Of a stretch of 64,000 nt of DNA, positions 56,193 through 64,000 are shown piece after piece (positions within the stretch are counted from its first letter, which is position 1; every line of letters starts with the position of its first letter). The position numbers and the translations under genes are program-made. The notes beneath the pieces were generated by a model. The model did no database searches. It saw nothing but the letters and a program-made list of their open reading frames with translations, and was not told where the DNA came from. The stretch comes from Cohnella rhizosphaerae (GTDB lineage: Bacteria; Bacillota; Bacilli; Paenibacillales; Paenibacillaceae): the NCBI RefSeq assembly GCF_029525575.1, contig NZ_JAPDIA010000008.1:1674001-1738000 (forward strand), in the 5' to 3' direction.

Positions 56193-56387
56193 GGCATGCA
56201 GCGTACGGACTGAGGAGCCCTTATTTTTGTTCCTATCGCGCTTTGCAGCCTGCCCGCGGACCCAGGAGCCTTTATTGCGGGATTGGAGACCTTTTTTTAG
56301 CCTGCATTTGGGTGAATAACGACTTTCCAGTCCGAAAGGATCGCAATTGCATCGCTTTGTACGAAATAGCGTCATCTGAGTCCGGCA
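56193..56387. repeat. 195-bp dispersed repeat, copy B
   Basis: Second copy of the element at 6456-6650, same orientation and length, with the same ordered conserved blocks. It sits in the 500-bp gap between an AraC gene and the nrdJ terminator, where no gene is supported. Confidence 0.8.
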
Positions 56388-56485
56388 TCCCTGCCCGGCT
56401 TGCATTCGGCCGTTCAGCAGTTCCCATTGCACCTCACTCATACCTTGCCGCCTGACTTCATCGTAGGGTTAGCATGTGAATCGTC

Positions 56486-56516
56486 AAAAAAAGCCTGAAC
56501 CCTCAAGGGTCCAGGC
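56486..56516 (-). terminator. Rho-independent terminator of nrdJ
   Basis: On the minus strand GCCTGGACCCT-TG-AGGGTTCAGGC is followed by seven T. It ends the ribonucleotide reductase transcript, 62 bp after the stop. Confidence 0.92.
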
Positions 56517-56578
56517 CGCTAACATCTTTGTTTCTAATCCGTATCGCCAGTCGTCATCGCCAGTCGTCGGTCAGATGG

Positions 56579-59249
56579 TCAGCTGCACTTGCTGTATCCG
56601 CAATTCGTACACGTCTTGCACCCTTCGACGTTGATCAGCGAAGCCGAGCCGCAGGACGGACACAGGTCCGTCGAGGTGTGACCGGACTTGCCGTAGCCGT
56701 AAGCCTGCGGTCCGGGGATGGCCGTTGCGGCGATCGAACCCGCGGCGCTGCCGCCCGCATACGCATCCGACGCCTCGGACGCGGCCGCTTCCTCGGCCAG
56801 CATGCCCGCGTGCAGCTCGAGCGCCTTGGCGACGGCATCCGCGATCGACTCGACGCGGTTCGGGCCGAAGCCGACGGCGCCGGAGCCGCCGATGCCCTTG
56901 AGGTGCTTGACGAGCAGCTGCACCTTGTCGCCGTGGTCGCCGTACCGGAGGAACAGCGAGCAGACGCGGCCTAGCGCTTCGGCCATCGCGAATACGTCGG
57001 AGCCGGCTTTGCCCACGTTCAGGAAGATCTCGCCAGGCGTACCGTCAAGGTCATTGACCGTAATATACGCCATGCCGAACGGCGTATTGAACTTGTACGT
57101 CGCGCCCCGCAGGATTTTCGGGCGGCTCTTGTAGGCTTTATCGGCCGGCGCGGCGGATACGGCCGGCACAGCCGGCGCGACAGGCGCCGCTTGAGCCGCG
57201 GACGCCGGCAATACGGCTTGCACCGCAGCTACCGCCTCGGCGATCGGAGCGGTCTCGTCCTTGTTCGCTTCCGCCTTGTCGTCCTTCTTCTCTTCCTTCG
57301 TCGTGCTAAGCACCTGCACGTCGCGGCTGCCGTCGCGGTAGATCGTGACGCCTTTGCAGCCCAGCTCGAACGCGAGCTCGTACAGCTCCGCCGTCTCCTC
57401 GACCGTGAAGTCGGACGGGCAGTTCGCCGTCTTGGAGATCGAGCTGTCCACCCAGCGCTGGATCGCGGCCTGCGCGCGGATATGATCCTTCGCCGACAGG
57501 TCCATCGCGGTCACGAACCACGCCGGCAGCTTGCTGCCCCGGATGCGCGTCCTGCCACTCCTGCGCGATCGGCACGAGCTGCTTGTCGTAACCCAGCCGG
57601 CTCTGCCGGTAGAACTCGAACGCGAAGTACGGCTCGATGCCCGTCGACGTCCCGACCATCGTGCCGGTCGACCCGGTCGGCGCCTGCGTCAGCACGGTGA
57701 CGTTGCGCATGCCGCGCTCGCGAATCGCCGCGCCGACCTCCGGATACGTCTCGGTCATGTTTTTCATGAAGCCGCTTTGCAAGAACGGCTCCGCGTCGAA
57801 CGCCGGGAACGAGCCTTTCTCCGCCGCGATCTCCGTGGAGGCCAAGTACGCCTCCTTTGCCATGAAGCCGTAAATCTTGTCGAGGAAATCCAGGCTCTCC
57901 GGGCTGCCGTAACGGATCTCGAGCCGGATCATCAGCTCCGCGAGCCCCATCGTGCCGAGACCGACGCGGCGTTCGAGCTTCTGGTTCGCCTCGTTTTCCG
58001 GGAAGTGATACGGCGTCTTGTCGATGACGTTGTCCAGGAAGCGCGTCGAATACCAGACGACCCGGCCGAGCTCTTCCCAGGCGACGTCGTGCTTCGCTTC
58101 GTCGTAGAAGCGGGACAGATTGACGGCCGACAAGTTACAAACGCCCCATGCCGGAAGTCCCTGTTCTCCGCACGGATTAGTACATATTATAGGATTAAAG
58201 TACCAACTGTTCGACATTTGATTGTAATATTCCATGAACACGACGCCCGGCTCGGCCGACTTCCAGGCGGACTCGATGATCGTGCGCCATACCTCGCGCG
58301 CGCGGACGGTGCGGTAGGGAATGACCGCCTTGCCCAGCGACTTCCACTTGTCCAGATCGCCGTCCCACAACGCGTCGTACTCGGCGTCGGACGTATCGGG
58401 GAACACGAGCTCCCAGTCCAGGTCCTCTTTGACCGCCTTCATGAAGCCGTTGCTCACGCAGACGGACAGATTCGCGTTCGTAACCTGGCCCATCGTCTGC
58501 TTGACGGTTATGAAGTCGGCCACGTCGGGATGCCAGTCGTTCATCATCAGCATGAGCGCGCCGCGCCGGCTGCCGCCCTGCTCGATCAGTCCGGTCGTGT
58601 AGCTGAACAGGCCGCCCCAAGACACGGCGCCGCTCGACGAGCCGTTGACGCCGCGCACGATCGAACGGCGCGGACGCAGCGAAGACAGATTGATGCCGAC
58701 GCCGCCGCCGCGCGACATGATCTCGGTCATCTCGGTCAGCGTCTCCATGATGCCGCCGCGGCTGTCCTTCGGCGACGGAATGACGTAGCAGTTGAACAGC
58801 GTCAGCTCGTCGCTGGCGCCCGCGCCCGCCGCGATGCGGCCGCCCGGCACGAGCTTCCAGTCGTCGAGCAGCCAGCGGAATCGCTCCCGCCACGTCTCCT
58901 GCCGTTCCGGCGCCTCGACCGAAGCCATCGCGCCCGCCAGCCGGTCCCACATTTCCTCCGGCGTCTGCTCGATCGTCAGCGTCAGCTTCTCCGGCGACGT
59001 CTCGACGAGATCGCCGGCGCGCGTGCGGACGGTCACCCGTCTGCCGTCGCGCGCCACGACTTCGCCGACTTCCTTGGCCGGGAACTTCGGATCGTCCTTC
59101 GTCAGCGCCAGCACCGTATCGCCGACCTTGACCGCGTTCGTATCCGCGTTTTTCCATGCGTACCGGTCGAGGAAGATTTTCTCGCTCAAGCCTTCGAGAC
59201 GACGGCCCGCGGCCTTATTCGCCCCGCCATTGTTCAATTGGACGCTCAC
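56579..59249 (-). CDS. nrdJ: Class II (B12-dependent) ribonucleotide reductase, one frameshift
   Basis: Reduces ribonucleotides to deoxyribonucleotides for DNA synthesis with adenosylcobalamin, independent of oxygen. About 889 residues. Active-site features are LFNCYVIPSPKD, SRGGGVGINLSSLRPR, IICTNPCGEQGLPAWGVCNLSAVNLSRF (the NxCxE radical site) and TQAPTGSTGTMVGTSTGIEPYFAFEF. The C-terminal zinc-type tail has LCPSCG...CKTCTNCGYSKCS, which re-reduces the active site; an Ala/Pro-rich linker precedes it. A C4 run at 57537-57540 breaks the frame; one base fewer reads DAHPGSKLPAWFVTAMDL. GTG 59249 is favoured as start, with GAGGAGA upstream. As a core enzyme it is unlikely to be truly broken. Confidence 0.93.
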
Positions 59250-59269
59250 TTCGCCACTCTCCTCATAGG

Positions 59270-59318
59270 ACACAATATATTGCGACTTTACCCATTATAC
59301 GCTACGAAATATAGATAT
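59270..59318 (-). promoter_or_regulatory. Candidate tandem NrdR boxes before nrdJ
   Basis: ACACAATATATTGCG (59270-59284) and ACGAAATATAGAT (59304-59316) resemble the NrdR box (ACACWATATNTWGTGT). Their centres are about 33 bp, or three helical turns, apart, as usual for NrdR pairs. They lie just before the nrdJ start and would shut the gene off when dATP is high. Confidence 0.55.
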
Positions 59319-59472
59319 TCGAGAGGATACCCCTTCAATTGCGACAATTGTCCCATAAATTTCGGGCAGCCGGCTTTATCCGCCTTATGCGCCCGATTCG
59401 TGACGTCCGCCGGTTATGAAAATCGCGCGCTTGCTCATACTAGAAGAATAGACCCAAGAGGAGGAGAAGCGT

Positions 59473-61346
59473 CTGCGTTCCCCATTCCATCATCCGCACG
59501 GCTCCGAGGCCGAACTCAAGACAGCCGTCAGCATCGCCCCTTCCCTCGCGACGGCAGAAGGCCCGACTCCGTCCGTCATACAGCCGATCGTTCTTCCGAA
59601 CGGCGGCCGGGCGACCCACGCGGCCGCTGCGCCGGAAGACGCGGCGCGCAACGTCCGCAAGCTGCATCCGCTCGTCGACCTGCATGTCGACCGGGCCGCG
59701 TTCGAGGAGCTCGAGCGCAGATCCGACCGCGGCGGGCCGTGGGACGACTGGTCGCTGTACAAAATGACCTGGGAAGCCGAGGAAGCGCAGCTCGTCACGG
59801 ACTTCCATGAACTGCAATGCATGCGCGTGCTGCCAGGCGTCACCCCCCTCCCCCCATCAGGAGGATACGGCGCGGCGCGTCCTTCACGAGATGCGGGGCC
59901 GGGCGATTCTCGCCGACGAGGTCGGTCTGGGCAAGACGATCGAAGCCGGGCTGATTCTGAAGGAATACATCGTCCGCGGACTCGTTAAGCGGGCGCTTAT
60001 CCTCGTGCCGGCTTCGCTCGTGCTGCAGTGGGTGCGCGAGCTTAACGCCAAGTTCGGCATTCCCGCCATCGCGCAGAAGAAGGCATACCACTGGAACAAC
60101 GAGATCGTCGTCGCCTCGATCGACACGGCCAAGCGCGACCCGCACCGCGAGCTCCTGCTCGATACCGAGTACGACATGCTCGTCATCGACGAGGCGCACA
60201 AGCTCAAGAACAAGAAGACCGGCAACTACCAGTTCGTCAGCGATATCCGAAAGAAATACTGCCTGCTGCTGACGGCGACGCCCGTGCAGAACGACATGAA
60301 CGAGCTATACAACCTTATCACGTTGCTTAAGCCCGGACAGCTCGGCGGGGAAGGCGACTTTTCCGCGAACTACGTCGCCGGCAAGCGCGTCGCCAAGAAC
60401 GAAGACAAGCTTCAGGAGGCGCTCGGCCAGGTCATGATCCGCAACCGCCGCACCGACGGCGGCGTCGAGTTCACCAAGCGCTTCGTCGCCAACGTCCCGC
60501 TGCGGCTGTCGCCGGAGGAACAGGCGCTGTACGAAGCCGTCACCCGCTACGTCCGGGAGAATGCGAACGTCGAAGGCGTAGACATGTCCAGCATGCTGTC
60601 GCTCGTCACGCTGCAGCGCGAAGTCTGCTCCAGCCGGGACGCGGTGTTCCTGACGCTCGTCAACCTTTTCAAAAAAACGCCCGAAGACTCGCCGCGCCGG
60701 CCGAAAATCTGGGAGCTCGTCGAGTTCATCCGCAACGTCAAGGCGAACACGAAAGCCGAAGCGACGATGAAGCTGATCGAGGAGATCGGCGACAAAGTCA
60801 TCGTATTTACCGAGTACCGCCAGACGCAGGAATATCTCCTCCGCTTTTTTCAGGAGCACGGGCTGATCGCCGTCCCTTACCGCGGCGGGATGAACCGGGG
60901 CAAAAAAAGACTGGATGATGGACCTGTTCCGCAGGCGCGCGCAGGTGATGGTGGCGACCGAGGCCGGCGGCGAAGGCATCAACCTGCAGTTCTGCCACCA
61001 TATCATCAACTTCGACCTGCCGTGGAACCCGATGCGCGTCGAGCAGCGGATCGGCCGGGTGCACCGTCTCGGGCAGACGGAGGACGTGAAGATTTACAAC
61101 CTGTGCACCTACGGGACGATCGAGGAGCATATCGTGCACCTTCTGCACGAGAAAATCAACATGTTCGAGTCGGTCATCGGCGAGCTCGACGAGATCGTGG
61201 AGCGCATGGAGCGCGAGGAATCGCTCGAGAAGCGGCTCGCCAAGATGCTTCTGGACGCCAAAGACGAAGGCGAGCTGCGCAGCCGCATCGACGGTCTGGG
61301 CGAATCGCTGCTTCGGACCAAGGCGCAGGTAGAGAAGGAGGTTTAG
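59473..61346 (+). CDS. yqhH: SNF2-family helicase (YqhH-like), two frameshifts
   Basis: About 623 residues, a DNA-translocating ATPase of the SNF2/RapA type. Motifs in order: ILADEVGLGKTIEAGL (Walker A), LVIDEAHKLKN (DEAH), LLTATPVQNDMNELYNL, VIVFTEYRQTQEYL, and EGINLQFCHHIINFDLPWNPMRVEQRIGRVHRLGQ (motifs V and VI). The frame breaks twice: an extra C in the runs at 59843-59855 (restores PLPHQEDTARRVLHEM) and an extra A in 60902-60908 (restores GKKDWMMDLFRR). The start is unclear: AGGAGGAG is followed six bases later by CTG at 59473; the in-frame ATGs come much later. It is followed after three bases by yqhG, the gene pair known from Bacillus. Confidence 0.88.
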
Positions 61347-61349
61347 CGC

Positions 61350-62279
61350 ATGAACGCCAGACAAGTGGAAAAATTCGTGATGTCCTATCTCGAGGCGACG
61401 GGCTGCGACATTATCGAAAAGTCGAAAGGGAGCGTGACGGTCAGACTGTCGCCCGAGGCGGACAAGAAGCTGACGAACCGTCCCTACTATTGGGGCTTCG
61501 TGGAACGCACGGGCACGCCCCCGGAAACGCTGACGTTCGCCTGGCAGTTCGGAAGAGACGAAGAAGATGCCGCGGACGACGACGAGACGGCCGGCGCTAG
61601 CGAACGGCAAGGGTCGGCCGCCTCCACCGCTTCCGGACTCTCTCCCCTGGGTTTTAACGTCGCCCCCGTGCGCGTGCTGCGCGAAGATCTGTACTTCGGA
61701 TCGGGGCGGCTCGCCCAGATCTTCGGCGCGGTACGGGACGGGGGGCGCTGCGTCGCCCTGTTCGAGGAACCGCCGCGCGGCCGGGCCGACCGGCTCGGCT
61801 CGAACCCGTACACGGCTTGGCTCGGCGTCAACTTCAAGGTGGACTACGAATGCGACATGAAGCGCGAGGAAATGTACGGCTGGGGCATCTCGCTGGCGAC
61901 CGGCTACATCGACGAGCGGTTCCTCGACGGGCTGCGCGGGCGGAAGCTTACTCCGAAGCTTCCGTCCAACGTGCACCTGCTTCCGAACGGGCTGTCGCTT
62001 AAGAAGGCGATGAGCCAGCTTGAGCAGGCGCTCGAGCGCAAGCTCAAATCGGGCGATTTCGTCTGGGCGGCCGAAGCCGAGGAGCGGCGTCAGGACGAGC
62101 TGCGGCGCATCCGCGCCTACTACGATCCGATGGTCGGGCGGGCGACGACCGACGTGGAAAAGGAGACGCTCGCGCAGCGGCTCGCCCAGCGGGAATCGGA
62201 GATCGACTGGCAGTACCGGCCGAGAGTGACGTTATCCGTCATGAACTGCGGCCTCTTCCACCTGCCGGGCATCCATTAG
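61350..62279 (+). CDS. yqhG: YqhG family protein
   Basis: A 309-residue protein of unknown function. The N-terminus (QVEKFVMSYLEATGCDIIEKSKGSVTVRLSPEADKKLTNRPYYWGFVERTG) matches what I recall of B. subtilis YqhG, including NRPxYWxxxExTG. The C-terminal part is helical (MSQLEQALERKLKSGDFVWAAEAEERRQDELRRI). AAGGAGG lies before the ATG. Next to yqhH, so the two likely work together. Confidence 0.85.
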   Translation: MNARQVEKFVMSYLEATGCDIIEKSKGSVTVRLSPEADKKLTNRPYYWGFVERTGTPPETLTFAWQFGRDEEDAADDDETAGASERQGSAASTASGLSPLGFNVAPVRVLREDLYFGSGRLAQIFGAVRDGGRCVALFEEPPRGRADRLGSNPYTAWLGVNFKVDYECDMKREEMYGWGISLATGYIDERFLDGLRGRKLTPKLPSNVHLLPNGLSLKKAMSQLEQALERKLKSGDFVWAAEAEERRQDELRRIRAYYDPMVGRATTDVEKETLAQRLAQRESEIDWQYRPRVTLSVMNCGLFHLPGIH

Positions 62280-62415
62280 CCTCCTTTAGCCCCCTTGCGA
62301 CAAAAATAGAAGCCTTTCCCGCCGTGCCGCCGGACAGCATCCGCCACCATCGGCGGCGCGGCTCCGGTACAATGAACGGACAAGCCCGATCAATCCAACG
62401 ACCAAAGGTGATACG

Positions 62416-63314
62416 ATGCGAAAAGCCAATCGGTCCGCCGCCGGCAGAACGCTGCTGCTCGTCCTTCTGCTCTCCTTCCTTGCCGTCATGGCGGCAGCCC
62501 CGTCCGCCGCCGCGCCGGTCCAGGGTTCCGCCGATCCGGCCCGATGCGCCGCCGCTATCGTGGCGCAGCTGTCCGCCCAGCCCGGCTTTGCCGCCTGGAA
62601 GAAGGGCGTGCCGCGCATCGAGGCGCTCGGTCCCGGCACGCACGGCTGGCTCGCGACCGTCGTCGGCCCGAAGGGCGCGCCGCTCGGCTATGCCGTCGTT
62701 TATGCCGCCGAAGACGGCACCTGCAGGCTGGGGGGAGTATGGCCTCGGACCCAAGCCGCTGTTCGATACGACGACGCTCCGGTTGGCGCTGGCCGCGGGC
62801 GGCTACATTCCTGCGGCGAGCTCGAACGCGTTTCGCGCGATCAAGCATTACATTCATCCCTTCGCGGCTGCCTGGGAGGTGAAGCTCGCGAAGGAGACGC
62901 TCTGGCTGGACGCGAAGTCGGCGGAGCTGCTGCCCGTCGCGGACGAGCCGCAGTGGCGGGCGGCCGCCGCAGCCGATCCTTATACGCCCGAGAGCGCGGC
63001 CCCGGACAAGCCGGGAGAGCTGCTCCTGTTTGGCGACGACGAGACGTTCGATCCTTACGGGCGATTGTCCTGGCTGCTCGGCGACAAGCCCTTCGCCCCG
63101 CAGCCGGAACGGCTCATCGCCCGCGTCAAGGCAAAGGAGCGGCTCGTCTACGTGACCGAGCCGCTCGGCGACAAAATGCTGTATGCGCAATCCGCGGTCG
63201 GCTATCAGCGCTGGCAAAGCGGCCGGCTCGATCTCGCGCTCGACATGAACGGCCCGCGTTTTATTCCGCTCGATGCGCTCGTGAATGTTAACCAAGGACT
63301 TTTTTTATCGTTAA
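62416..63314 (+). CDS. Exported protein of unknown function, two frameshifts
   Basis: About 298 residues after correction. It starts with a signal peptide (MRKANRSAAGRTLLLVLLLSFLAVMAAAPSAAA). The mature part has GTHGWLATVVGPKGAPLGYAVVYAAEDGTCRLGEYGLGPKPLFDTTTL, then RAIKHYIHPFAAAWEV, LWLDAKSAELLPVADE and a C-terminal LDALVNVNQGLFYR. Two breaks: a G6 run at 62730-62735 and a T7 run at 63300-63306. The second shift, once corrected, brings a stop at 63314 and removes an unlikely overlap with yqzE. AAAGGTGA precedes the ATG. I do not recognise the family. Confidence 0.65.
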
Positions 63315-63317
63315 TCC

Positions 63318-63392
63318 GATCGCAACGCAAAGAAGAGCCTGCGGCGCCGGCGGTCGTCAAAACCGGGCTGCTGGCTCCTCTTCTTTTTTGCG
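63318..63392. terminator. Possible bidirectional terminator between convergent genes
   Basis: AAGAAGAGCC near 63328 can pair with GGCTCCTCTTCTT near 63373 (one bulge), followed on the plus strand by TTTTTGCGG. The downstream arm lies inside the 3' end of yqzE, and the loop is long, so confidence is low. Confidence 0.4.
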
Positions 63393-63560
63393 GCCGGTCC
63401 ACCAGATGCGGATGCCGAGCGGCAGCAACTGGCCGAACCAGCGGACTTGCCAGGGCTCCCGCTTTTTCTTGCGCCGCTCGCGGCGTTCGTCCGCGGGCAG
63501 GTTCAGATAGGCGGCCGAACGTTCTGCGACATACTTCAAATAGTCCGTCGTATCGCTCAT
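63357..63560 (-). CDS. yqzE: YqzE family protein
   Basis: A 67-residue protein of unknown function. It matches the YqzE pattern: short, starts with DYLKYVAERSAAYLNLPADERRERRKKKRE, then WQVRWFGQLLPLGIRIWW, a basic stretch before a short hydrophobic tail. In Bacillus yqzE lies close to the comG and yqh genes, and here it is near yqhG/yqhH. GGGAGG precedes the ATG. Confidence 0.82.
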   Translation of the reverse strand: MSDTTDYLKYVAERSAAYLNLPADERRERRKKKREPWQVRWFGQLLPLGIRIWWTGRKKEEEPAARF

Positions 63561-63617
63561 TGGGCTTGCCTCCCTCGCGATGGTTGATGAGGTCAGTTTG
63601 CCCGCCTGCGTGCGCTT

Positions 63618-64000
63618 TTATCCTTCCGCCTCGCTAAGCGCCGCCAGATCGGCGGCGTTCAGCGTCCGGATTCGGACGGCGGACGTTTTGAAGTCCGGCA
63701 TTTTGCAAAAGGGATCGAGCAGCGGATTGGTCGCGTTGTTGACGTTTTGCACGCCGCCCCAGTGCATCGGGACGAACACGGTATCTTCCCGGATGTCCGT
63801 CGTTAGCCGGCTGCGCACGATCATGCTGCCTCTGCGGGAAGCGACCCGCACGAGCTCGCCGTCTCCGATGCGGTAGCGTTCGGCCGTGCGCGGGTGGATC
63901 TCCATGACGTTCTCCAGCTCTTTGGCGAGCAGCGTGGGGCTGCGGCGCGTCTGGACTCCGGTCAAATAGTGGGACAGCATTCTGCCGTTGGTCATGACAA
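63618..64000 (-). CDS. Molybdopterin oxidoreductase C-terminus (nitrate-reductase-like), partial
   Basis: The last 125 or more residues of a gene whose 5' part lies beyond the window. TNGRMLSHYLTGVQTRRSPTLLAKELENVMEIHP and DGELVRVASRRGSMIVRSRLTTDIREDTVFVPMHWGG form the molybdopterin-dinucleotide-binding domain of the assimilatory nitrate reductase/formate dehydrogenase family; the GVQTRRSPTL stretch is closest to NasC-type enzymes. The frame continues past the ATG near the edge. Confidence 0.8.
   Translation of the reverse strand, partial: VMTNGRMLSHYLTGVQTRRSPTLLAKELENVMEIHPRTAERYRIGDGELVRVASRRGSMIVRSRLTTDIREDTVFVPMHWGGVQNVNNATNPLLDPFCKMPDFKTSAVRIRTLNAADLAALSEAEG

Noticed and set aside
57531..59810. 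759-codon plus-strand frame across the nrdJ promoter
   Set aside because: Runs antisense through nrdJ and out of frame into yqhH; no domain seen.

Overview
The window is about 64 kb of a high-GC Gram-positive chromosome that looks like Paenibacillaceae (Paenibacillus or Cohnella type). Reasons: strong purine-rich ribosome binding sites, YqhH/YqhG/YqzE homologues, a class II ribonucleotide reductase, YesN/YesM-type two-component pairs next to CUT1 sugar ABC transporters without their own ATPase, many AraC and LacI regulators, and a sporulation-type (Sda-like) kinase. No rRNA, tRNA or CRISPR array was seen.

Layout. 1-2.5 kb is AT-rich: a DUF2691 gene, an IS4-family element with 8-bp target duplications, and a degenerate 73-bp tandem repeat. 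2.5-6.4 kb holds a Zn-alcohol dehydrogenase, an aldo/keto reductase and a lactonase-type amidohydrolase, divergent from an AraC regulator; it resembles an oxidative L-fucose/L-galactose route. 6.8-24.9 kb is one long minus-strand series: GH78 rhamnosidase, sensor kinase, solute-binding protein, two permeases, response regulator, GH127-like glycosidase, a racemase-like protein, a RuBisCO-like protein (RLP), a DUF1537 acid-sugar kinase and a GH2 beta-galactosidase. A LacI gene is divergent from it. 26.2-31.8 kb has regulators and two MFS exporters. 31.9-40.6 kb is a second kinase/regulator/ABC operon, ending in a 2-hydroxyacid dehydrogenase and a DapA-family lyase. 40.7-43.2 kb holds a flavin monooxygenase and an Sda-PAS-histidine kinase. 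43.3-48.1 kb is a LacI-controlled sugar operon (TIM-barrel isomerase, PfkB kinase, fucose-isomerase-like protein). 48.3-56.1 kb is a third ABC operon with an AraC regulator. 56.5-64 kb is housekeeping: nrdJ, yqhH, yqhG, yqzE and the end of a nitrate-reductase-like gene.

How it works together: most of the window is built for sensing, importing, trimming and oxidising unusual plant sugars. Rhamnosidase, GH127-like enzyme, beta-galactosidase and an RLP plus DUF1537 kinase in one operon suggest breakdown of a complex plant glycan and use of a released acid sugar. The exact substrate is inference.

Quality warning: about twenty genes are broken by a single-base (once two-base) indel, nearly always one extra base in a homopolymer. 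Even nrdJ is affected. Correcting each one restores a full-length family member with a length divisible by three. I read these as sequencing errors, give the restored gene spans, and note each site. The apparent racemase-RLP fusion is probably one of these artefacts.
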